Source: SAR324 cluster bacterium (GTDB taxonomy: Bacteria > SAR324 > JACQKK01). From it: a DNA stretch of 7,249 nucleotides. The notes under the pieces are model-generated. The model searched no databases and was not told the DNA's origin. It saw only the letters and a list, made by a program, of their open reading frames with translations. Where the stretch lies: assembly GCA_027296185.1 (NCBI GenBank), contig JAPUJL010000171.1, positions 1-7,249 of the forward strand, written 5' to 3'. The position numbers were made by a program, and so were the translations under genes. This document shows positions 1 through 5,483 of this stretch, in pieces. The number at the start of each line of letters is the position of its first letter. Within the stretch, counting starts at the first letter, position 1.

Positions 1-1
1 C

Positions 2-532
2 GACTATTTTTCCGGGTATGCCGCGGCGCGCTGGGTGGAGTTCCGCCTGCCGCTGCAGTCGATGTTTGCCGCGAAACGTTGGAACCGTCCGCGCCGCTAT
101 CTGATTCGGGGCGCGGCGGTGGCGGTGGCGGTCCTCATCGCCGCGGCGTATTTGTTCCGGTTCCCGTTCCGGCTGACCCACGAGTGGATCGTGCCGCTCA
201 AGCCGGGAGTGCGCATCGCGTCCATCGAATTCGTGACCCAGAACGGAAAGGCGAAAGTGATCCAGGTGGCCACGGCCGGCCAATTGCGCATCCTGACCAC
301 CGCCTCTGGCCGGGGGCTGCCGTTCATCCCGGTCAAGGAAAAGCGAAAGCTCTACAAGCAGCGGCGGGGGCGGGCCGGTTTGCGTTATGTGTTCCTCCCC
401 CGCTGGTCGACCATCGACTTTTCCAGCCGTATGGTGGTGCAGGTTCCAAAAGGCGTACGGCTCTTCTTCCGGAAGCCCCGGCGCGGGACCATGCCGGTTA
501 TCGTGCGCGAGCCGCCATCCCGGACGCACTGA
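2..532 (+). CDS. Hypothetical basic single-pass membrane protein, C-terminal part (5' end probably outside window)
   Basis: I do not recognise this protein. The reading frame is open from the first complete codon of the window to the TGA at 530-532 (176 residues), so the gene may begin upstream. Internal starts are possible: GTG at 35 and ATG at 62. Neither has a convincing ribosome-binding site at normal spacing, which favours a truncated longer gene. An arginine-rich stretch (about residues 25-36, KRWNRPRR then R36) precedes one hydrophobic segment (about 37-53), and the rest is soluble and strongly basic with several predicted beta strands. By the positive-inside rule, the N-terminal flank would be cytoplasmic and the C-terminal 120 residues periplasmic. 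It lies 94 bp upstream of the DUF350-type membrane gene on the same strand, so co-transcription is plausible. The coding call is supported by the hydrophobic segment and codon use; the function is unknown. Confidence 0.6.
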   Translation, partial: DYFSGYAAARWVEFRLPLQSMFAAKRWNRPRRYLIRGAAVAVAVLIAAAYLFRFPFRLTHEWIVPLKPGVRIASIEFVTQNGKAKVIQVATAGQLRILTTASGRGLPFIPVKEKRKLYKQRRGRAGLRYVFLPRWSTIDFSSRMVVQVPKGVRLFFRKPRRGTMPVIVREPPSRTH

Positions 533-551
533 CGCGGCGCCGCGCGGTCTC

Positions 552-592
552 CCGGACATCCGGCCATGGCCGGCGGCCTGCGGAACTTCCGC
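552..592. repeat. Cluster of three short palindromes in the gap before the DUF350 gene
   Basis: The 94-bp gap between the two plus-strand genes holds three adjoining inverted repeats. CCGGA at 552-556 pairs with TCCGG at 559-563. CCGGCCATGGCCGG at 560-573 is a perfect 14-bp palindrome. GCGGA at 580-584 pairs with TCCGC at 588-592. No T-run follows, so this is not a classical terminator. It could reduce read-through, act as an mRNA processing site, or be chance in GC-rich DNA. Confidence 0.35.
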
Positions 593-626
593 GTTCAACC
601 GCGAAACCCCTTGACGAGAGAATCTC

Positions 627-1538
627 ATGAACTGGGCCCCGTTCGTCTCCTTCGCCGTTTACTCCGCCGTTGGCATCGCGGCGCTCTTGATCTGGTGGGT
701 GGTCTACGACCTGGTGCTGTCGCGGGGCTTGCCCCTGCGCGATGCGATCTTCGGGCGGCGCCCCAATCCGGCAGTGGCCCTGGACGTCCTGGGGGGCATG
801 CTGGCCATGGGGATTCTCGTTTACGCGATCATCTCCGGACCGCAGGTCGATTCCTTCTGGCCCGATTTGGAGGCGGTCGGCCTCTCGCTGATCGTGGTGA
901 TCGCCTTGCTCGCACTGTTGCGGCTGGCGGCGGCGGGCCTGCTCCGCCTCTGGTTCGGCAACCGGCGGGACGCCCAGGGCGACCGGGTCACCTTCAACAA
1001 CGAGCTGTTCCGGCAGCGCAATACAGCCACGGGAATCTTCTCGATGGTGCTCTACCTGATCCTCGTCGCGGGGCTCGTGGAGCAGGACTTCCTGGATTTG
1101 TCCGGCCACCGCGCCATCGCCCACTGGAATATCCTGGGGGTGTGGCTGCTCGGGGCGGGGGTCATCCTCGCTCACTCCCTGCTCTATCTGGGCATCGGCT
1201 CCCGGCACCACATCCTCCACGAGTGCTTTCACGACAACAATCCCGCGGCGGCGTTCTCCCTGCTGGGCCTGGGGGGAGGAATGCTGGCCCTCAACCACGG
1301 ACTGATCGGCAGCCTTCGGCCCGGCGAGCACATGTTCAACACGCCGGAGCTCTGGTATTACCTCGCCGGGGCGCTGGTGTTCGTGCTGGTGGCGCGCTAC
1401 GTGCTGCAGGGCATCCTGGTCGTGCTATTCGGGGTACGGCTGCGGTTGGAGCTGGTGCGGGACAATGTGGCATGGGGCATTCTGGACGGCGGGCTGATCT
1501 TCACCCTGTTGCTCATGCTCATTGCGCTGATCGTCTAG
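627..1538 (+). CDS. DUF350-family integral membrane protein with four internal repeats
   Basis: This is a 303-residue, very hydrophobic polytopic inner-membrane protein. The ATG at 627 follows a purine-rich GAGAGAA sequence that can serve as ribosome-binding site. The sequence divides into four similar units. Each has a hydrophobic helix, a short loop with charged residues, then an Asn-centred motif leading into another helix. The motifs are RRPNPAVAL (Asn47), RQRNTATGI (Asn132), HDNNPAAAF (Asn205) and VRDNVAWGI (Asn280). This pattern is typical of the DUF350 family (Pfam PF03994; E. coli YjfL and the UPF0719 group), whose better known members are about 130 residues with two units, so this protein looks like a doubled version with about eight membrane segments. 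The biochemical role of the family is not established; such genes are often found near other uncharacterised envelope or stress genes. The partial gene upstream may belong to the same operon. Confidence 0.85.
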   Translation: MNWAPFVSFAVYSAVGIAALLIWWVVYDLVLSRGLPLRDAIFGRRPNPAVALDVLGGMLAMGILVYAIISGPQVDSFWPDLEAVGLSLIVVIALLALLRLAAAGLLRLWFGNRRDAQGDRVTFNNELFRQRNTATGIFSMVLYLILVAGLVEQDFLDLSGHRAIAHWNILGVWLLGAGVILAHSLLYLGIGSRHHILHECFHDNNPAAAFSLLGLGGGMLALNHGLIGSLRPGEHMFNTPELWYYLAGALVFVLVARYVLQGILVVLFGVRLRLELVRDNVAWGILDGGLIFTLLLMLIALIV

Positions 1539-1560
1539 CCGCTATCTCGAAGCACCGATT

Positions 1561-1584
1561 TGCGGGGGCACCCGTCCCCCCGCA
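1561..1584. terminator. GC hairpin between convergent genes, possible bidirectional terminator
   Basis: TGCGGGGG at 1561-1568 is the exact reverse complement of CCCCCGCA at 1577-1584, giving an 8-bp stem with an 8-nt loop. It lies 22 bp after the stop of the DUF350 gene and 84 bp beyond the stop of the convergent exported-protein gene, where transcription from both sides should end. No U-run follows on either strand, so intrinsic termination would be weak. A barrier or 3'-end stabilising role is equally possible. Confidence 0.45.
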
Positions 1585-1668
1585 ACCCTCCATTCGGGGG
1601 ACCTTGGGGGCACGCTGAGTTCTTGGCGTTTGCCTTTCGCCGAAGAGCCGCCGCGGCCGGCTTGCGCG

Positions 1669-2295
1669 TCAATTGAGGGGGATGAAAAACGTCACGAACT
1701 GGAACACGCCGCTCAGTTCGGTTTTCTTGCTGCCGCTCGATTTCTCCGCTTCGATCTGGTTGAGCTCGTAGCGGATGCCGAGCCTGTCGAAAGTGAATTC
1801 GATACCGGCGAAAATGCGCCGCACGGTGAGGTTTCGGTGCAGGGGCGATTCGTCCTGCCGCACCGCATCGACCTTGATGCGGTACTCGCTGATGGTGCCG
1901 TAGCCGATTCCGAGCAGCATGTTCCATGCGTTGTGCCGCACCGGCGAGCCGTAGAGCGTCGCGTTGAGCATGAGCGCCGAGGCGGACTCGTTCACCTTCT
2001 GCTGGGCGCCGTTCTCGAACTCCCGGGCGAACCGGATGCGGCTGGCGGAGATACCCAGGTGCCGCAGGAACACCAATTCCAATTCGAGCTTGTCGGCCTG
2101 ATCGACCATTTCGCTCTCGTACTGGCCCTGCGGGTCGGCGGGGCTTTTCTCGAGCTCTCCCACGAAATAGGGGGCGTAATGGATGCGGACGTACACCGAT
2201 CCGCCGTCGTCCTGTGCCCAGGCCGGAGCCGCGCACGCCACTACGGCGGCGAGGGCCACTGTCGTAAACAAGGTGCGGGCGGTCGATCGGCGCAT
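1669..2295 (-). CDS. Small exported protein, probable outer-membrane beta-barrel
   Basis: I do not recognise a named family. The chosen start is the ATG at 2295. It is preceded by AAGGGA at short spacing and gives a textbook signal peptide: MRRSTAR, a hydrophobic core at about residues 9-23, then cleavage after AWA (27/28). The frame stays open upstream to 2514, but that extension is arginine/proline-rich and would bury the signal peptide. The mature part of about 180 residues has many alternating polar/hydrophobic stretches typical of membrane beta strands (residues 34-46, 69-91, 106-143, 157-182 and 193-206). It ends in FIPLN rather than the usual terminal Phe. Cys21 sits in a sequence (VVAC) that also fits a lipobox, so a lipoprotein cannot be excluded. 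The gene is alone on the minus strand, convergent with the DUF350 gene and separated from the redox operon by a 325-bp structured gap. Confidence 0.75.
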   Translation of the reverse strand: MRRSTARTLFTTVALAAVVACAAPAWAQDDGGSVYVRIHYAPYFVGELEKSPADPQGQYESEMVDQADKLELELVFLRHLGISASRIRFAREFENGAQQKVNESASALMLNATLYGSPVRHNAWNMLLGIGYGTISEYRIKVDAVRQDESPLHRNLTVRRIFAGIEFTFDRLGIRYELNQIEAEKSSGSKKTELSGVFQFVTFFIPLN

Positions 2296-2620
2296 TTCGT
2301 CCCTTGATCGGCAACAAGATCTGAGCCGGCGAGGCCCGGAAGGTCCCCCGGGGGTCCATGCAAAAAGGCGTCCAGCGTTGAAGGGAGAAGCTCGCCGGCA
2401 GGCGACAACCCGCGGCACCACCCCACGCCAAGCGATTGCTTGAATAGGGTGTAGGGAGCCACGCTCCCGGGCAGGAGGAGAACCTGGCCGGCGGCCGGTT
2501 TCACCGATCGCCAAGCGACTCCCAGCTAACGGGAGACCTCTCGCAGGTCCGGGCGTGGCAATAGGGGGACGGCGTCCCCTTTCCTGCCGGAGGCAAAGGA
2601 AATAATTCGAATGAAGCGCC
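2296..2620. other. Gene-free, hairpin-rich intergenic region
   Basis: No credible gene is seen in these 325 bp between the FAD-protein stop and the exported-protein start, both on the minus strand. The stretch is unusually rich in short perfect stems: 2392-2396/2401-2405 (TCGCC/GGCGA); 2454-2459/2463-2468 (GGGAGC/GCTCCC); 2481-2489/2493-2500 (eight pairs with one bulged T); 2519-2523/2531-2535 (CTCCC/GGGAG); 2535-2539/2545-2549 (GACCT/AGGTC); and the two probable terminator stems at 2565-2602. A near-palindrome centred on CCCCCGGGGG lies at 2342-2357. The 10-mer CGCCAAGCGA occurs twice, at 2426-2435 and 2509-2518. On the minus strand this would be the long leader of the exported-protein gene plus the trailer of the redox operon. 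I could not match it to a riboswitch consensus I know. Confidence 0.5.
2565..2602 (-). terminator. Two adjoining hairpins after the FAD-oxidoreductase gene, probable transcription end
   Basis: Just beyond the stop of the FAD gene are two stems. The first in minus-strand order pairs 2580-2588 with 2592-2602, with a GGA loop on the plus strand (GCC against GGC plus TTTCCT against AGGAAA) and a two-base bulge. The second pairs GGGGAC at 2565-2570 with GTCCCC at 2574-2579. On the minus strand the second hairpin is followed by CTATT, a poor U-tract, so termination may be partial. Position and symmetry support a terminator for the ferredoxin/FAD operon. Confidence 0.5.
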
Positions 2621-3925
2621 CTACATCGCGGGGGAGGGCTGTCCGATAATCGTTTCGGGCAGCAACCGGGCGGTGGTGCCCGTGGCCAGGTAGGGTTTTT
2701 TGATCTCGAAGGGCCGCTCGGCCAGGTGGGATTTCCACGCGGAGAGGTCGACGCCGGATTGGACGAGCCCCTTGAGCATGCCCACGTCGTTGCCGCTCCA
2801 GGTTTCGCCGGCCGATTCGATCAGGATCGCACCGACCATGCGCCCCCCGCGGAACAGGTACTTGCGGTAGGCCCGCCGTGCCGGCGCCTGGGCCGCGATC
2901 ACCTCGGCGCCATCGTCGTCCCAACTGCCGAAGCTGGCCATGTCCAGCCCCGCCGCGCTGACGATGTTCATCAGCAGGCTGCCGGGATAGGCGATTTTCT
3001 TCCCGGCCATGTTGGCGGCGGCGATGCGGCCGTGCTCCATGGCCGTGGGTTCGATGGCGTGGACCTCCCGCGCTCCGGTGACCCGGTTGCGGCCCTCGGC
3101 CACGTCCCCGGCGGCGTAGACGTTGTCCACGTTGCTGCGCAGGTATTCGTCGACCAGGATGCCCTGGTTCGTCTCGATCCCCGAGCCGTCCAGCCAACCC
3201 AGGTTGGGACGGATGCCCGTGGCCATCAGCACCAGATCGGCGTCGATGGAATCGCCCTCGGCGAAGGTCAGGCGCAGACCCTGCCCCTGCTCGGCGATGC
3301 GGGTGATTTCCGCCCCGGCGCGGATGGTCACGCCCCGCTCGATGAGCCAGTCGGTGACCAGGGCCGCCCCAGCGTCATCGATCATGCGGGGAAGGATGCG
3401 CGGGGCCACCTCGACGATGGTCAGCCGGCCGGCGCGCTCGAGGATGCCGTTGAGGATGGTGAAACTGATGAAGCCCGCCCCCACCATCACCACGTGAGCG
3501 TCCGGCGAGATGGTCTTGCTGACGCCCTTGGCGTCGTCCAGGGTCCAGAAGTTGAAGCAGCGGGCATGCTCCGCGCCTGGGATGGGCGGCCGCAGCGCCG
3601 AGGAGCCCGTGGCGATCAGCAGGTCGTCGTAGGCGACGTCCTCGCCGTTGTCCAGCCGCAGTTTGGCCGCCTGGGTGTCGAGACCTTCGGCCCGCCGCCC
3701 GATCTGGCGCTCGACGCCCCACTCGTCCAGTTGCCGGCCCGTCGCCGTGGTGACGTGAGGCTCGGTGATCCGCCGTGCCAGGTAATAGGGCAGCACCATG
3801 CGGGAGTAGGGCGCCTCGGCGGAGACGAGGACGATCGGGCCGTCGTCGCCCAGTTGGCGGAGGGTGCGGATGGCGTTCAACCCCGCCGTGCCGCTGCCCA
3901 GGATGACGTGCCGCTTGCCGGCCAT
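2621..3925 (-). CDS. FAD-dependent NAD(P)H oxidoreductase, AorC-like
   Basis: This is a 434-residue pyridine-nucleotide-disulfide-type flavoprotein, probably cytoplasmic. The N-terminal dinucleotide fold has GSGTAG at residues 10-15 for FAD. The segment APYSRMVLPYYL (38-49) resembles the loop seen in nitrite-reductase and rubredoxin-reductase-like enzymes. LIATGSS (103-109), the NAD(P)-binding VGAGFIS (148-154, third Gly replaced by Ser), MATGIRPN (234-241) and the FAD-ribityl motif YAAGDVAEG (270-278) follow in the usual order. Only one cysteine (Cys123) is present, so there is no redox-active disulfide; electrons probably pass from NAD(P)H through FAD to a partner, or the reverse. The start ATG at 3925 has GAGGGAG seven bases upstream, and this ribosome-binding site overlaps the ferredoxin stop codon, indicating tight translational coupling. 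Size and partner match AorC of NAD-linked tungsten aldehyde oxidoreductases; the physiological acceptor here is an inference. Confidence 0.85.
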   Translation of the reverse strand: MAGKRHVILGSGTAGLNAIRTLRQLGDDGPIVLVSAEAPYSRMVLPYYLARRITEPHVTTATGRQLDEWGVERQIGRRAEGLDTQAAKLRLDNGEDVAYDDLLIATGSSALRPPIPGAEHARCFNFWTLDDAKGVSKTISPDAHVVMVGAGFISFTILNGILERAGRLTIVEVAPRILPRMIDDAGAALVTDWLIERGVTIRAGAEITRIAEQGQGLRLTFAEGDSIDADLVLMATGIRPNLGWLDGSGIETNQGILVDEYLRSNVDNVYAAGDVAEGRNRVTGAREVHAIEPTAMEHGRIAAANMAGKKIAYPGSLLMNIVSAAGLDMASFGSWDDDGAEVIAAQAPARRAYRKYLFRGGRMVGAILIESAGETWSGNDVGMLKGLVQSGVDLSAWKSHLAERPFEIKKPYLATGTTARLLPETIIGQPSPAM

Positions 3926-3937
3926 GGATTCACTCCC

Positions 3938-4417
3938 TCATTCCACGGCCGCGAGGCCCGTGAGATCGGTGCCCGCGCGGCGCGCCGCGAATTCGCCCAG
4001 CCAATCGGCGGCATCTCCCTCGACCCATTCGATGGCTTGGGTCGGACACGCCTCCACGCAGGCGGGATCGCCGCCGCACAGGTCGCACTTGGTGGCCTTG
4101 TGGGTGTCCTCGTCGTAGAAGATCGTGCCATAGGGGCAGGCGATCGTGCACAGCTTGCACCCCACGCACTGGTCGTCCGAGACGATCTTGGCGCCCACGG
4201 CGCTGATGGCGATGGCATCCACCGGACAGGCGGTCATGCACCAGCCCTCGTCGCACTGGAAGCAGGTGAACGGGGCGTAGCTCGTGTGCATCTCCAGCGG
4301 CGCCACCCGGATGACCGACTTGGCGGGCTGGTAAGCGCCGCTCTGCATGTAGGCGCAGGCCAACTCGCACCGCATGCAGCCCGTGCAACGCTCCGGAGAA
4401 ATACTGAGAACCTTCAT
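3938..4417 (-). CDS. Ferredoxin-type electron-transfer protein with four [4Fe-4S] sites, AorA/HycB-like
   Basis: The 159-residue protein has sixteen cysteines in four groups: C11-C14-C17-C21 (CTGCMRCELAC), C52-C55-C60-C64, C84-C87-C90-C94 (CVGCKLCTIACP) and C111-C114-C120-C124. This is the four-cluster arrangement of HycB/DmsB-type subunits, which wire a catalytic subunit to another redox partner. There is no Tat signal, so it should be cytoplasmic. The start ATG at 4417 gives MKVLSISPERCTGC, standard for the family, with a weak GGAAAA upstream; the in-frame GTG at 4462 would add 15 unconserved residues. The C-terminal tail (about 130-159) is Ala/Asp/Glu-rich and lacks cysteines. The FAD gene follows after 12 bp, so the two are surely co-expressed. 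AorA of tungsten aldehyde oxidoreductase is the best size and context match; a generic formate- or sulfur-metabolism ferredoxin is the alternative. Confidence 0.88.
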   Translation of the reverse strand: MKVLSISPERCTGCMRCELACAYMQSGAYQPAKSVIRVAPLEMHTSYAPFTCFQCDEGWCMTACPVDAIAISAVGAKIVSDDQCVGCKLCTIACPYGTIFYDEDTHKATKCDLCGGDPACVEACPTQAIEWVEGDAADWLGEFAARRAGTDLTGLAAVE

Positions 4418-4490
4418 CGAATTTTCCGTGAACCGGTGAGCGATAATCGGGAGACGGGGCACAGCCGCCCATTCCCGTGGGGTCTACATG

Positions 4491-4509
4491 GGCGCGTTTC
4501 GTTCGCGCC
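4491..4509. repeat. Inverted repeat in the ferredoxin-operon leader
   Basis: GGCGCG at 4491-4496 and CGCGCC at 4504-4509 form a perfect 6-bp stem with a 7-nt loop (TTTCGTT on the plus strand). It lies about 75 bp upstream of the ferredoxin start, inside the predicted leader if the promoter near 4604-4631 is used. It could be an mRNA hairpin or an operator half-site pair. In DNA this GC-rich, chance is a real alternative. Confidence 0.3.
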
Positions 4510-4603
4510 GCAACGGCCCTGGCAGGACGTCGCATTCGGGGCGCCGAAACCGCCCGGCAGCCCTCGGTCACGCGCCGAAGACCGGGCCCCGCATTTCATG
4601 CCG

Positions 4604-4631
4604 CGTATCATGGGATCGCGGAAGGTGTCAA
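4604..4631 (-). promoter_or_regulatory. Predicted sigma-70-type promoter for the ferredoxin/FAD operon
   Basis: On the minus strand a perfect TTGACA (plus-strand 4626-4631) is followed after 16 bp by GATACG (4604-4609), a moderate -10 match. The -35 box overlaps the TGA stop of the VOC gene (4628-4630), so the promoter would start transcription just past that gene and leave a leader of roughly 180 nt before the ferredoxin ATG at 4417. The perfect -35 in very GC-rich DNA is the main support; the -10 is imperfect. Confidence 0.45.
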
Positions 4632-5263
4632 CGCGCCTCCCGCCGCCCGGCCGCCGGGCCGAGGCTTCGCCCCTTCCCCCCAGCCTTCCGGGAGCTGCGG
4701 ATGTCTCCGGCGCCGCGCTTGGCCTGTTTGGTGGAAGCGATGGCGGCCTTGGCCACGCTGGCCTGGGCGCGCTGGGCCTTCACGGAGAGATTTCTCTGGG
4801 CGTCCTTGCCGTAGTAGCGCACCTCGACCGTGACCCCGTCGGGATCCTCGAAGTAGATGGAATTGCCCCAGCCCTGGGCTCCGAAGCTGACCGGCAGCCT
4901 TCGCACGATGGGAATCTTGCTCCGGGCCAGCCGCCGCTTGAGGCCGGTCACCTCGCCTTCGCTCAGGGTGAGGCAGATATGGTTGGGGTTATCCTGGCGG
5001 CGGCGGTTGTTCCACATCTCCCGGGGAAAGTAGTCGATCAGCGTGGTGCCGTTGACCCGGCCCGAGGCGAAGGGCGCGTCGCCGTCGCGATATTCCTGGA
5101 GCCGCACGGGCGGAAATTTCAGGATTTTCTCGTAGAAGGCCACCGTCGCCTCCAGGTCCCGCACCTCCAGCGCCACATGGTCCAATTGTGCCGCGCCCAC
5201 CGCCCCTGTTTTTATGGCCGGCTTCATCGCCGTCTTCGTGGCCCGCTTCATCGCCGTCTTCAT
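4628..5263 (-). CDS. VOC-superfamily (glyoxalase/dioxygenase-fold) protein with basic N- and C-terminal extensions
   Basis: The 211-residue protein has a VOC domain at about residues 25-152. It begins QLDHVALEVRDLEATVAFYEK, with the first likely metal ligand at His29. The second half starts NPNHICLTL (His95) and ends IYFEDPDGVTVEVRYY (Glu147 the likely ligand). This layout resembles GLOD5-like small VOC proteins; metal-dependent isomerase, lyase or dioxygenase chemistry is possible, but the substrate cannot be read from sequence. The first 20 residues (MKTAMKRA, TKTAMKPA, IKTG) are a short tandem repeat with six Lys/Arg and no acids. The last 59 residues carry 16 Lys/Arg against three acids and are rich in Ala, Ser and Gly, like nucleic-acid-binding tails. 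ATG 5263 has GAGG seven bases upstream; in-phase ATGs at 5251 and 5227 are alternatives. The frame is open upstream to 5617, but that part overlaps the divergent LLM gene and is rejected. Confidence 0.8.
   Translation of the reverse strand: MKTAMKRATKTAMKPAIKTGAVGAAQLDHVALEVRDLEATVAFYEKILKFPPVRLQEYRDGDAPFASGRVNGTTLIDYFPREMWNNRRRQDNPNHICLTLSEGEVTGLKRRLARSKIPIVRRLPVSFGAQGWGNSIYFEDPDGVTVEVRYYGKDAQRNLSVKAQRAQASVAKAAIASTKQAKRGAGDIRSSRKAGGKGRSLGPAAGRREAR
5204..5263 (-). repeat. 24-bp tandem repeat at the start of the VOC gene
   Basis: On the plus strand two 24-bp units lie head to tail, 5216-5239 and 5240-5263, differing at two positions. A degraded half unit follows at 5204-5215. The period is a multiple of three, so the repeat encodes eight-residue units (MKTAMKRA / TKTAMKPA / IKTG). 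Copy-number change would lengthen or shorten the basic N-terminus without a frameshift and would alter the number of candidate start codons. Confidence 0.8.
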
Positions 5264-5483
5264 GGACCGCCTCGCTTGGTTGAGTCCCCCTCGGCCGGTC
5301 GTTTCACTGCATCCGCCCGATCCTGTCACGGCGGGCGGCCCATGACCAGCCCCCCCGGGAGCCGTTGGCGAGCCGGGCCGCAGCGCCGCGCCTTGCGGGT
5401 TGCGCGGCAAATGCAGTAGGTATGGCAGGGCGTTCCCGCGAAGGCCGTCCTGCACCTGAAAAATCGAGAAAAGGACCGCAACC
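5264..5483. promoter_or_regulatory. Divergent intergenic region between the VOC and LLM genes
   Basis: These 220 bp must carry the start signals of both divergent genes. A 7-bp inverted repeat, CCGCCCG at 5313-5319 with CGGGCGG at 5332-5338, encloses a 12-bp spacer and could be an operator or a leader hairpin for the VOC transcript. A weak plus-strand candidate is TTGCGG (5393-5398) with a poor -10 near 5417-5422. AGGA at 5472-5475 is the likely LLM ribosome-binding site. I see no convincing sigma-54 or full sigma-70 promoter on either strand. Confidence 0.4.

Noticed and set aside
498..1331. Minus-strand open frame opposite the DUF350 gene
   Set aside because: The translation is low-complexity (Gln/Arg/Pro/Glu-rich) with no domain, and it is antisense to a convincing membrane protein.
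566..1618. Plus-strand frame overlapping the DUF350 gene, starting at ATG 566
   Set aside because: It is Arg/Gly/Pro-rich with no membrane segments and no motif; a frame shadow of the 627-1538 gene.
2342..2357. Near-palindrome around CCCCCGGGGG
   Set aside because: One mismatched pair and simple C/G composition; not distinguishable from chance as an operator or attachment site.
2419..2518. Possible cobalamin-type riboswitch (GGTGAAACC on the minus strand near 2500)
   Set aside because: Only this short resemblance is present; the other conserved boxes, including an ACTGT-like element, are absent, and the downstream gene is not cobalamin-related.
2726..5419. Plus-strand open frame of 897 codons opposite the redox and VOC genes
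   Set aside because: It runs antisense to three minus-strand genes with clear FAD, Fe-S and VOC motifs. Its translation is Gly/Ala/His/Asp-rich with no recognisable domain. It arises because GC-rich codon use leaves few stops in the opposite frame.
5423..5440. Possible sigma-54 promoter (TGGCAGGGCGTTCCC)
   Set aside because: The -24-like TGGCA is present, but the -12 GC dinucleotide at the required spacing is missing.
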